Shown here one piece after another: positions 24,655 through 34,658 of a stretch of DNA of 64,000 nucleotides. The stretch lies in contig NC_135243.1 of NCBI RefSeq assembly GCF_947623445.1, forward strand, positions 2,978,501-3,042,500. The letters run 5' to 3'. The stretch comes from Clavelina lepadiformis. Lineage: Eukaryota > Chordata > Ascidiacea > Aplousobranchia > Clavelinidae. Positions within the stretch are counted from its first letter, which is position 1, and the number at the start of each line of letters is the position of its first letter. A program made the translations under genes and the position numbers. Under the pieces are notes generated by a model, which saw only the letters and a list, made by a program, of their open reading frames with translations, did not search any database and was not told the origin of the DNA.

Positions 24655-24920
24655 CTTTCCAGGCATCTCAGAGATCGCCGAAATTAATCTTTCCACATCA
24701 TCAGGGGAGAAGCAGCCGGTCAGATCAAGCTTCTTTAACTCCTTTCGTTGTTTCCTTAAAACGTCACAAAAGATCGCGGCTTCCGATGATGACAACAAGT
24801 TCAATAGATTCAGACTCATCTCTGTTGGAAAGCGCTGTGACGCCATATTGAAGAGTTCCATGTCGCTGGATTCGTTTAATTCGCATAAAAGCGAAATATA
24901 TCTGCGTGGGTCGTCGCCAT
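24655..24920 (-). CDS. LRR exon of NLR type, copy A (orphan)
   Basis: Clean TTTAG acceptor at 24921-24922 and GTTTGA donor. Reads RRYISLLCELNESSDMELF, SLNLLNLLSSSEAAIF, LKKLDLTGCFSPDDVERL, ISAISEMPGK. It is a close paralogue of the exon at 404-144, and the surrounding non-coding DNA (24510-25020) also matches 1-510, so the exon was copied together with its introns. Confidence 0.65.
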
Positions 24921-25340
24921 CTAAACAAACATAATAGTTAATTATTTACCGGTTGTAGTTCGCCGCGTTATAGAAATAAATTTAAGACAGAAATTTTTCA
25001 TGTTTAAGCTACAAAGTCAAGTTGAAAGCGAAAACTTACTTTTCCTTAAATTACACTGGTCAACAATTTTTCAAAAATTTTTTGCTTCCGTTAAGAAAAC
25101 AATTGATTCTTATGTATTTTTGGACGCTGAATCCAAAAATGTCGGTTAAAATTGCTGATTAGCTCTAGTTTAAAAGATAAAAAAAATTTTCATTTTTGTA
25201 TGTTTATCTATATATGGCAAGCCTTGGTGCACTTTATTGAACACAACAGTAACAATCTACAAACAGTGTAATAATTGCATGCGTTTATATTTCAGCATAG
25301 CATATGCAACAAATAACTGCCACTTTCCAAATATAAATTT

Positions 25341-26357
25341 CTAATCTATTTTATCTGTTATATTCCTTTTGTCCTGTAACTCGTATACGGTTAATGGAGC
25401 ATCCCTACATATCATCCTGCAAAAGTGAGCAAGCATTGATTGATTTTGTTTTCCATGGTACCTCCTTTGCATTGCAGATATGCATTGGTGAAATCGCTCA
25501 CCATGCTTATCACTGACATCTCCACAGTTTGGTAGAAAAAATCCAGGTGCGAGTCCAAAAAGTGTATCTTCAGTGACATATTGCACTCCATGCATCTGTA
25601 TGCTTTAATGAGATTTACACCAATTCCGTGTAGTTGTCAGCTCTTTTGTTCCCCAAGAATTTTGTGGCCAGCAACTTAAACGCTTCCCATGCAATTTTCT
25701 CTTTGTCAAATAACACTTTATCAAATTTACCGTCTTCGAAGATGATGATTCTGCCAGAAGATTCCATTGCTGTAGTCTAGAGCTGAAGTCTAAATTTCTG
25801 ATTTAACTTTTGGTAGTTCCAAATCCCGGATAAGATAGTGCAATTTCTTTTGAGTTATAAGGTGTGGTTCTTTGGAAGATAGTGTTTCAACGTAACGTGA
25901 ATTCTTTAGGTACCTCAGGAACAGCAAGTAATTCTCCATGCGGTACGGGACGAATTGCTGATGGAATATTTGTGTATTGAATACTTTGCTTCTTCTTTCT
26001 CGACAAACCTTTACAAACCGTGGGGTGGGGGGTCGTGCAAAAGTAGCAATCGCTAATGTGGTCAGTAGGTTCTCTCAAAACCATTGGAACAGCAAAGGGC
26101 ATACATTTTCTTTTTCCGTTTAGCCATTGCCAAAGATTTGCACCACAGGAGTTACAGCATATGTTAGGGGCCCAACTCTTGTCCTGATCACCAACTTTAT
26201 CTCTAAAGCTTGCGCTTTGTGGCCAACAATTTTCAACGAAATATTTTCTCGACCGACGTACCCACTTCGTCACAAGCCAACCAGCCAAGCGTAAAGTATC
26301 TGAATATTTTTCACGAAAAAGATTTATTATTGTTAAGCAAACTTTTAAGCATTTCAT
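25341..26357 (-). pseudogene. Broken copy of a multi-copy invertebrate gene family (copy A)
   Basis: The N-terminal part (26357-25887) reads FVENCWPQSASFRDK, DQDKSWAPNICCNSCGANL, GKRKCMPFAVPMV, REPTDHISDCYFC and IPSAIRPVPHGE, with paired cysteines like a zinc-binding module. The C-terminal part (about 25780-25341) reads KEKIAWEAFKLLATKFLGN, CNMSLKIHFLDSHLDFF, then, after a frameshift, NCGDVSDKHGERFHQ and RRYHGK. These two blocks are the conserved ends of an uncharacterised family found in many copies in insects, cnidarians and other invertebrates, which I believe behaves like a mobile-element gene. The long middle part is deleted, and stops and frame changes separate the halves, so this copy is dead. 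Family recalled from memory; function unknown. Confidence 0.7.
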
Positions 26358-28214
26358 GTTTCAATTTAAAGTAAAAATTTTTGTCCTACATATACGCCCA
26401 TTAACATTTTGCTGCATTCACACTGATCATATTATTAGCAGTGTCTTTCGCAGGCATATATGAGTGCGTGGACAGAACTTGCGTATACCTGGTTTGTGCT
26501 TCTGCGGTATTTACAAATCTATTATGTGTAAGTGTATTAAGCAAACAAATAATAGATCGTTGCATGGTTAAGATAACAATAGAACTTAGCAATAGCGACA
26601 AGTGCCTTACATAATAGAACCTGAATTACAGCTCACCATTTATAACATACTGAAGCAATTCACTGTCCTTAGACAATTATCTTGAAAATGGAATTTGCAG
26701 CATGAAACAAAATTTTTTATACGTCATAAAGACGATTACGTGGCAGCAACTTTCAACTCTGGTGGCGGCCATCTTCCACGTCACAGTCACGAGAATTGAA
26801 CGGAAATAAGTCAGTCGTGCAATATTTAAAACTTTTCACATTCCAGCTAAATTTTTCGACCTTATTTGGAAACGCATCAGTTAATCTCAGTCAGCAAAAT
26901 AAAGCTTCTAATCCAGCCGGGTTTTTGGGGATTTTTGCTCAGCAAATCTTTTTCGCAACAAATCGTTTCCGACTTTCAGCAAAGTGACGTCACTCAACCC
27001 TCTTCCGAGTCAAGCGTAAAACATTTCAACATATTGCACGACTCAGGATCATCTCAGGTCAACAGTCAATTAAACATTGTACAGTTTGGTAGTGATTCTA
27101 TCGATTCGGCCCCATATCAAGTGCACTGCTGAGTTAATGATGAAAAAATAGTGACGTAATAATCTCAGAAGGTCTATCCGGGCTTGGTATTTTTGCCGAT
27201 TAAAAAACTTCAAGATACAGAATCAGAGCATTATATAAATGAACACCAGCTGTGGTGTTTAGTGTTAAATTATCCGCAACAAATTATCTCTTGATATTTT
27301 GCATCAACCATCGCTGACCAATGACGTCATGTGACAGCGTCAAGTTGCAGTCAACATATTTGATGTGACTTAACATGGCAGAATGAAACGCCTCCAAGCC
27401 GCATGCGTGAAAGAAATACATCTTATATAGGAACGTAACAATTGAAAGAACCGCACATCGCCTGCTCAGGTTTTGTCTGATAAAAGATGGTGGATTCACC
27501 TAACCACCATGTAGTCTATCAAATTACAACTGAAGCGAAAATTTTACCCAAGCGCAGTGGAATGTTGGCTCATATACTTATATTTTCACAGGTTTTAAGA
27601 TTTCCGGCAAAACAAAAATATGTCGTCATAACTCTATGGCGTATCAATGCAATAATATGGAACTTGGTGGTGATCAACCATATTCAAGTAGGGTAAATTT
27701 TTGCTTTAAAAATACTTGATTTTTGTTTCTTCCCCAAACATTTCTTGAAAGCGTTCAACAAAATATTTTTGCCGGTTCAAATCGTCTCTGGAATTTCAAC
27801 GATGACGTACCCATACTTCGTCACAAGCAAACAAGTCAAGCGTCAAGCAGCAGGATAATTTGCACGAAATCGATTCGCAGCAGCCAAGCACTTATCTAAG
27901 CATTTGACGCAAAGTTAATTTGTTGGTTGGTAACTCTACGTCATACACCCCTGCTCATTCACATATAACAACATCACTGTAATAACAATAATGTCTATAT
28001 AGCGACATGTTTAGGCAAAATTGTCGTTTAAAAAGTTAAACATATATGGCACAGAGATAATAGTTTTAAGAGTATATTCTACCGGGCGAAAAATAGAGCA
28101 ACAAACTTCAATTTTAAAAACAGCCCTATTGCGGTAATAACGACAGATCTTTTTCGAAGATTCAATGCTGAAGAAATTAAATCACTCACCACAACTTGGT
28201 CGCAGTTGCAATGA

Positions 28215-29810
28215 AGTCGAATTTTCCGGAGTCGCCAACAGAAGGAGAATAATAAAGTAGTGACTGGCGTATTCTGCTACATTACTTCTAACATAATTCT
28301 AGAAACTAATTCACTGCTAATTTACGTAATGAACTACTCATATACACTTCGTGAGCACGCACAGTGGCTGTTGTTAAAAATTCCTGTCCGCCTAAATACG
28401 TTAGAAACCTAAATAGTAGTCAGTGGAATGCGTTTCCACATATTAAACCAATTTCTGGCGAAACCTTTGGTTAAATGCTTGCAAAATAATTGAAGTGAAG
28501 AAGGCGCCAACCCAAACGCTTCGCTTGATTTATCACGCCGACATAGATTGTCTGCTGCCAAAGATTGTCTGCTGGCTCAACTCAGGTTATTTTTATTGCG
28601 GCGCTTTACGTCATCACGTCGAGCGTGTTGGTTGTCTTTTGGCTGCTGTTGCTGGTGGTCATCCAACTTTGCCGGTTATGCATTGAAAAACGAAAGTTTT
28701 ACTTAACGCCGAGTGACCGAGCAACCTGACTCAGTGTTAATCTTGATATTGTGGGGACTCGTCCAATTAACTTTGAGTGAGAGCTTTTAAACAAGATGTG
28801 ATTTGTAATACTTGATCACTTGGCGTCGAGCAAAAACTTTCATTTTAACCGAAAAAACGAAGTTATTACTTAAAGTACAAAGAGAAGTGATTAACGCGAT
28901 AGTCCGCGTAGATGGAAAAATAGGAGAAGAAGTTCAAGGTGAGAAAGCGACAACGCAACTATATTTGTCACATGGCGACATTTCATTCTACACTTCACTG
29001 CATCTGTAGAACGCCAAACTGAAAGAAATTTATGGTGCTGCGCCACCAACCAAAGATGGCATTCATTCTCACAAATGCTTGATGACGTAAACATGAACCG
29101 TAATATAATGCCGTATTTTAATGCACTTGCCAACACCGATAGAGATTTGAAAGAAATGTCGATATATGCCAATTGCAATATATCATGTCGATCTTTTATG
29201 AGGCCGACGACGGTTGAATCGCACCCCGGCCCCACCTTGCGGTGAAAGTTCATAGGGGTGGGAGTCATTTTAAAGTTTCTCTGCCACGTCACAATGCAAA
29301 CTTTGTTTTCTCTGAATGCACAGTCGTAGCAAATAGCATTATGGTAAAAAAGTAAGTTGCATGAAGTGCAAAGGATTAAACAATTAATTAGCAATGTTTT
29401 AAGTAAACGGCAATAGCTGTTACGTAATGCTCCATGACGTAATTATGACCTTAACAATATGCTCGCGATGTTCCACCTTCGCTTGTGCTCAACTTTAACA
29501 AGGGATGGGTAGCTTTGATTTAAAAAGCTATCTTACGTCTACTTGTGGCAAATATCAAATTATCTTGCACTCGCATGATGTCGCTTTCCTATTCACCATC
29601 TTTCAATCATTTTGACCGGGTTTTAATCAGCATTTGTGACGAAACAAACGATACATTTTGAAATATTTTGTGAAGCAAAATGGTCAGAACTTTCGTAATA
29701 TCTCTCTCATCCGCGTAACACCGGTTCCTACATCGCCGCTTTTTCATCTTCCAAGATTATCAAATATTTCATCACAAACTGGTTGTAAGTGGGTACACGG
29801 GGAATCCCCC
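28215..29810. other. Degenerate tail region of OPLAH copy A
   Basis: No intact gene. Near 29.22-29.30 kb on the minus strand, a Gly-rich stretch (PQGGAG) follows in the place where the last OPLAH exon would lie, but frames are broken and I do not annotate it as an exon. The corresponding region of unit B (45.7-47.3 kb) is similar, with a 50-base deletion near 46.55 kb. Confidence 0.3.
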
Positions 29811-29914
29811 TTACCTTCAGCTCCATAGGGTTGGAAAACCCTCCTTTCGCTCAACACTGACAGGGTTAAGTTCTTTCGAAAGAGAATCTTCTTCAGACCA
29901 GACATGCATCACCA

Positions 29915-31030
29915 CGCAAAGAAGAAGGTCGGTTGCAGCTATACACGCATACTGTGCATACATGGAATACTTGTGCGCATGCGCAACATGTTCCAGCTGT
30001 TCTCTGGACTTCCGCTTTGCTTTAAAAACTTTCAGGCTGTTTCCGTCTTTCAAAGTCATATTTATCGCCACTGATTCGATGAGTTTGTCACGTGTACGTT
30101 ACTTTGTCCTATTTCATCGATTTATTCTGGCTAATCTAGGCAAATATTCATGAATCAACACAACTTTTATTACGTAATAATAGGTAATGTTAAAACGTAT
30201 TGTTATCTAACGATATTACTCTTTGCTTTGTATAGAATAATAATTATTACAAAAACCACAGAAACCAACCATTGTTTTGCTTCGTGTACAAGCGATTACT
30301 TAACACCAGCGCAGCAAATAATATAAAATGTTCACATGAAAGCCAGGAAAAATTGTAGCGCACTAGCGCCAACATGCGGTAGAAATAAAGGCGGCCGGAT
30401 CGGTTGATGTTTCAGAATAAAGCGCAGGGCGGTCAAATGAGGTGATAAAAATTGCGTATTTGTGTGGTTAGACGAGTAGATGTGAGCCGGGACCTTGGGT
30501 AGATACAAACTTACCATGAAACATATTTTTACCTTGTGGGCCGTGTATAATCGGTATCTACTGTAACTTACCTGCGTCTGATTTTAAAAATGGATTCTTA
30601 GAAAAGATGCTTGCTCGAAACTTTCCTGCGTCGTTCCCCGCATCAGGCTTGTATGTGGAGTAAGGACGAGATTGCGATCTCTCCAATGCTGGGCTGCAAG
30701 GTCACTCACAAGTAGTCGAGAAGCTTCAACAACACGCATCAGGTCGCATGGAACTGGATTTTGTGTCTGGCTGGTGTTGGAATAAGTTGTATTTCGCTTT
30801 CGGTGAATTATCTTGCAAATTTAAAACTTGTAGAAGCAGTGCTGAGGCTGATGCACGTGACAAGGTTTGAAAGGGCGACAGCCAATAATACGACCAGATG
30901 TCATTTGAAACTACACCACGGTTATTTTGCGAGGGACGCAAAAAATATTGTCTACGAGTGCATCAAAATGTGGTTTAAAAACGTAAAGTTGTGAAAAAAT
31001 TCAGTAACTTTAAAAAATCAAAACAGTTGC
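29915..31030. other. Insert splitting an OPLAH exon, flanked by direct repeats
   Basis: The OPLAH segment encoding KILF.KNLTLSV occurs twice in the same orientation, at about 31095-31040 and 29910-29855, about 1.2 kb apart. The sequence between is present in both A and B. It has minus frames such as VPCDLMRVVEASRLLVSDLA with HWRDRNLVLTPHTSLM, and a hydrophobic stretch VVLLAVALSNLVTCI. I do not recognise these; they may be an exon of another gene or a captured fragment. Confidence 0.4.
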
Positions 31031-31597
31031 TAGAACAAGAGTTTAATAAACGACACTGACAGCGTTAAGTCGTTTCAAAAGAGAATCTTCCTCAAAACCC
31101 CGTCTCCGCCAGTGGAGAAGCTGCATAGAGGTTCTTGAGGACGACCGGATATCTGATAGTCGGGGTCGAGTATGGACCACTTAGGTATTTGGAGGTGGAT
31201 AGGGGCGAGGCAGCCCTGGTTAAGCGGGATGTCGTAGCCCACCATGCACCTGAGGGAGTGGATAATGACAGACTTGCTGATCGCTCTCGGCGCGTTCAAC
31301 TTGTTTATCACCATAGGGGATGTCCCTTCGAAATCGTATGTCGCGCTTCTCGATATGAGCTCCTGGACCAGGTGGATACCCTAAACAGAAAGCTTCGTTG
31401 AAATGTCTGTGATTGATACAGTTGTGACGTCACAAAGACACTTACCTTCTGGTTAGCGGCAACTAGCGCTCTCAAGTCGGCCAGGTTGCCATGGAGATTG
31501 TGGGTCCGGCTGCAACTAGTGAATTCTCCTGGGAGCGTGAGAAACGCTGTTACTTCTGTGAGGTAACAAGTAAAAACAAGTTCAATAGGGTTTAAAG

Positions 31598-31894
31598 CAG
31601 TGGTTCCCAACCTGGGGTCCGTGAGTGTCTTGGTTGCATGTAGGCTACTTTATTTCTCTATTGTTTGTGCAACGAAAGAAGAGAATCATAAACATTTTAA
31701 GACACTATTTCATTGAAATTTGCAGCAGCTCCCAAATATATCCGATATTACAGTAAATATCCCTCAATAGTAGGTTATGCATTAAATAACAAGACATTTT
31801 CTCATTGATTTCTTGGTAAATTTTAGGTACGGGTCCGCAGGATTGAAAATTTATTAAAAGGGGTACGCGACTAAAAAAACATTGGGAACCACTG
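31598..31894. mobile_element. hAT MITE (297 bp) in OPLAH copy A
   Basis: Ends CAGTGGTTCCCAACCTGG and GGGAACCACTG are inverted repeats of a classic hAT type. They are flanked by a perfect 8-bp target duplication GTTTAAAG (31590-31597 and 31895-31902). No coding capacity. The same insertion, with the same TSD, is in unit B (49098-49412), so it predates the A/B duplication. Confidence 0.88.
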
Positions 31895-33001
31895 GTTTAA
31901 AGGTAATTCTGACTCATTACAAAACCAGAAACCAATTCGTCATTTCACACAACAACTACCATGAAACTTTTCAGCATCATATGATACGAGAAAGCACGTC
32001 ATTCACAACATTATCACATAAATCCCAATCACATCCCAGCATAAATCGCAACCTTCTCAAAATGTTTCAGTAGCGGTTAGTTAACACAAACACCGTTGCT
32101 ATACAACTATGAAATTTTTGAACATCATATGATAAACTTCGTGATCAGATCTATAGCATTTATCACATCACCAAGCAAATCACATGATTATACTCACGAG
32201 AGTAAACAGGAAGATGAACTCCTCCAGCATATGGATGATTGGAGAGAATGCAATCTCCTTCATTGATATCTATCGCCCACATCTGGTACTGCACACCATC
32301 CTGCATGGCCCCTAGGTGGACTGGGATGTGAGGAGCGTTGGAAACAAGACGACCATCGGGTCCGAAAAGAGCGCATGAGAAGTCAAGTCGTTCCTGTCGA
32401 TTCATGTAATGTTACACATAAAATAATGAGTGCTTTCATAAAACATAATGATCATAATAGAATTACACCTACTCAGCTATCAAGAACATATTTACACAAG
32501 TATGTCTTGCAATATACACAAGACTATACGGGACTTTCAACGACTGAAGCACAGATAAAATGTCAAGGGCTGAGAAATCTTGGTGCAATAAATTCGCAGA
32601 AATTAGACCAAACAGATAAAAGCAGTGTTGGACGATTATCTAGACCAGTAATGTATAAATAACAAACATGTTAAAATATGACGAGTTCAAGCCAGACAAA
32701 TACCTTAATGTTAGTGGATATTGCTGTCCGTTGTAGAATCCTACCCATCTGTTCTGCAATGCTCATGAACCTTTGATGTGAAAGGTCAGAGGTTATAATA
32801 TATTGATAAGATCAGTGATCCCAGTCTAGCACACACACAATAAAAGTTAATCGGGACTGACAAATAACCTAACCTCACTTGCAACTACCCCCATAATCAT
32901 TGCATGCATTTGATATTCAATTTCCCAGTTATTGTCATTTGGGTAAATTGTCAGTCATAAAAATCGCTTCGAAAAATTCAGTCCACAAAATAACACCTAT
33001 A

Positions 33002-33615
33002 CAGTCGACTCCGCTTAATTCGGACACTTTGGTTCCGCTCACTTTTGGCCGAATTAAGCGGAGAAACGGCTTTGTCCGAATTAAGCGGAAAATCAATTGT
33101 TCGTTTCATGGTCATGCATAAAGGCAAAAAATGCATTTAAAATACTGTACTGTTGCGTAATAAATGAATTGCTGCTGCGCTATACTGCAGTAACTGGCAC
33201 TGATCGCATAAAACGTCTTCGTTTACTTTAGTGAGCAATTTCACTTTTTGTGCTAAACTTTTCTGTACAATTTTGTCCTACAAGATGGACGCAATTGTAC
33301 CGAAGTAAAAGCGACTATGAAGCTGGCACGGCGTTATATTAGTTCATTGTCGATTGTTACTGCATGTATCGTCATTGTTTCACCATAATCACTCATTATG
33401 CAATTGCATCTTGTCTTAAAACGAACGAAGTACTGTTTATTGTATCATAACCTAACGATGGAATTGCCAACCCGTGTCCGAATTAAGCGGAGAATCGTCC
33501 GAATTAACAGGAGTTTTTTACGTTCAATTTTTACTTTTGTTTCGTTCCCGAGCATTTTGGCCGAATAAAGCGGTTTTCCGAGTTATCCGGTGTCCGAATT
33601 AAGCGGATTCGACTG
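33002..33615. mobile_element. pogo/Tc1-mariner-type MITE (614 bp), copy A only
   Basis: Starts CAGTCGACTCCGCTTAATTC and ends with the inverse of CAGTCGAATCCGCTTAATTC, flanked by TA on both sides (33000-33001, 33616-33617), as for pogo-like elements. Further CCGAATTAAGCGGA motifs lie inside the ends. It carries no transposase. Unit B has the empty site CACCTATATATTTAAAATAA (about 50521), which shows that the element landed in A after the duplication. Confidence 0.9.
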
Positions 33616-34057
33616 TATATTTAAAATAACGGAGAATGACAAAGAACCTTACAACACCGCACCTTACAACTATTCCAATGGTCATTGCATGCATTTGATA
33701 TTCAATTTTCCAGTTATTGTCAGTTATAAACTTGCTTCCAAAAACTGTATCTACAAAATAACACTGACCTGTGTGAAAATATAGAGAGTTGGATGGCGTC
33801 CAATTCCTTGCCAATATGCTTCGGCTTTCCCTTCCCTATCATGATGGTGATGTCACCTGAATAAGCGAAATTTTAATAAATAAAGATACCATTTGTAGCA
33901 TGTTATCTTTACAATCACTTTATAAGTAACCTCGGATTGATGAAATTATGCACGGTTTGTGATTTAAGTATTTGTAATAAGACAATAGCACAACATACAC
34001 ATAGGTGCAGCAAATAAAAATTTAGCATTGATATTTAACAACACTTTACATCATCAC

Positions 34058-34658
34058 TAGGGCAACCAAAAGTCAATATGGTCAATTTTTTTTTTCCTGC
34101 TCAGAATGCTATGAAACAAGCACAAAACAAATTTCAGCTTTATACGACGTGTGGTATAGAAGTCATTAGGTCAGATAAAGTCAAAATGTTATGTTAGGTC
34201 AAAATACGGTCAAATTGTTTCGTTAGGTCTTTTTTTTAGGTCAAAATCTATTAAACTTGTAATTTTGTAACCATTTTGTAATATTATTCTTCCGTTTTTC
34301 TCTTTTCTTGTACCGCAAACAATTCCAGTCCCGCAAACAATTCCAGTCCCGCAAATTTTACTTAGAACCAAAGCCACAAAGAGAGAGAAGGCTTTTCAGC
34401 GCGTTTGGTGACGTCACGATGTGACGGCATTGCATTTGAAACTGCAAGTTGTCAATCTTAATACGCAGAAACGAAAAAAAGTCAACACTAGAAAAGCATT
34501 TTGTCATTTTTAAATGCAGCTTTAGATTAGAAAGTTGCTGTAGACAGTGTAGAGACTATCAGTATAGCGCTTTTCAAAATGAGGTCAAAATTTAAACGTT
34601 TTAGGTCAAAATAAGGTCAAACTTTGCAAATTTTTAGGTCAAAAAACTGGTTGCCCTA
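34058..34658. mobile_element. hAT non-autonomous element (601 bp), copy A
   Basis: Terminal inverted repeats TAGGGCAACCA / TGGTTGCCCTA with an 8-bp TSD ATCATCAC (34050-34057 and 34659-34666). Many internal AGGTCAAAAT units relate it to the hAT element at 15.1 kb. The identical insertion is in unit B (51423-52023), whereas OPLAH copy C has an uninterrupted site at about 57550-57570. Confidence 0.9.

Noticed and set aside
29200-29320. Last OPLAH exon (HTPGGGGYG-type motif)
   Set aside because: A weak PQGGAG match in a broken frame; not enough to annotate.
31135-31401. Plus-strand 88-codon frame and its equivalent at 48617-48901
   Set aside because: They are antisense to the OPLAH exon that encodes DIPLNQGCLAP; the minus strand has the recognisable protein.
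32900-33121. Plus-strand 73-codon frame
   Set aside because: Runs from OPLAH intron into the inverted repeat of the pogo-type MITE; no protein-like conservation.
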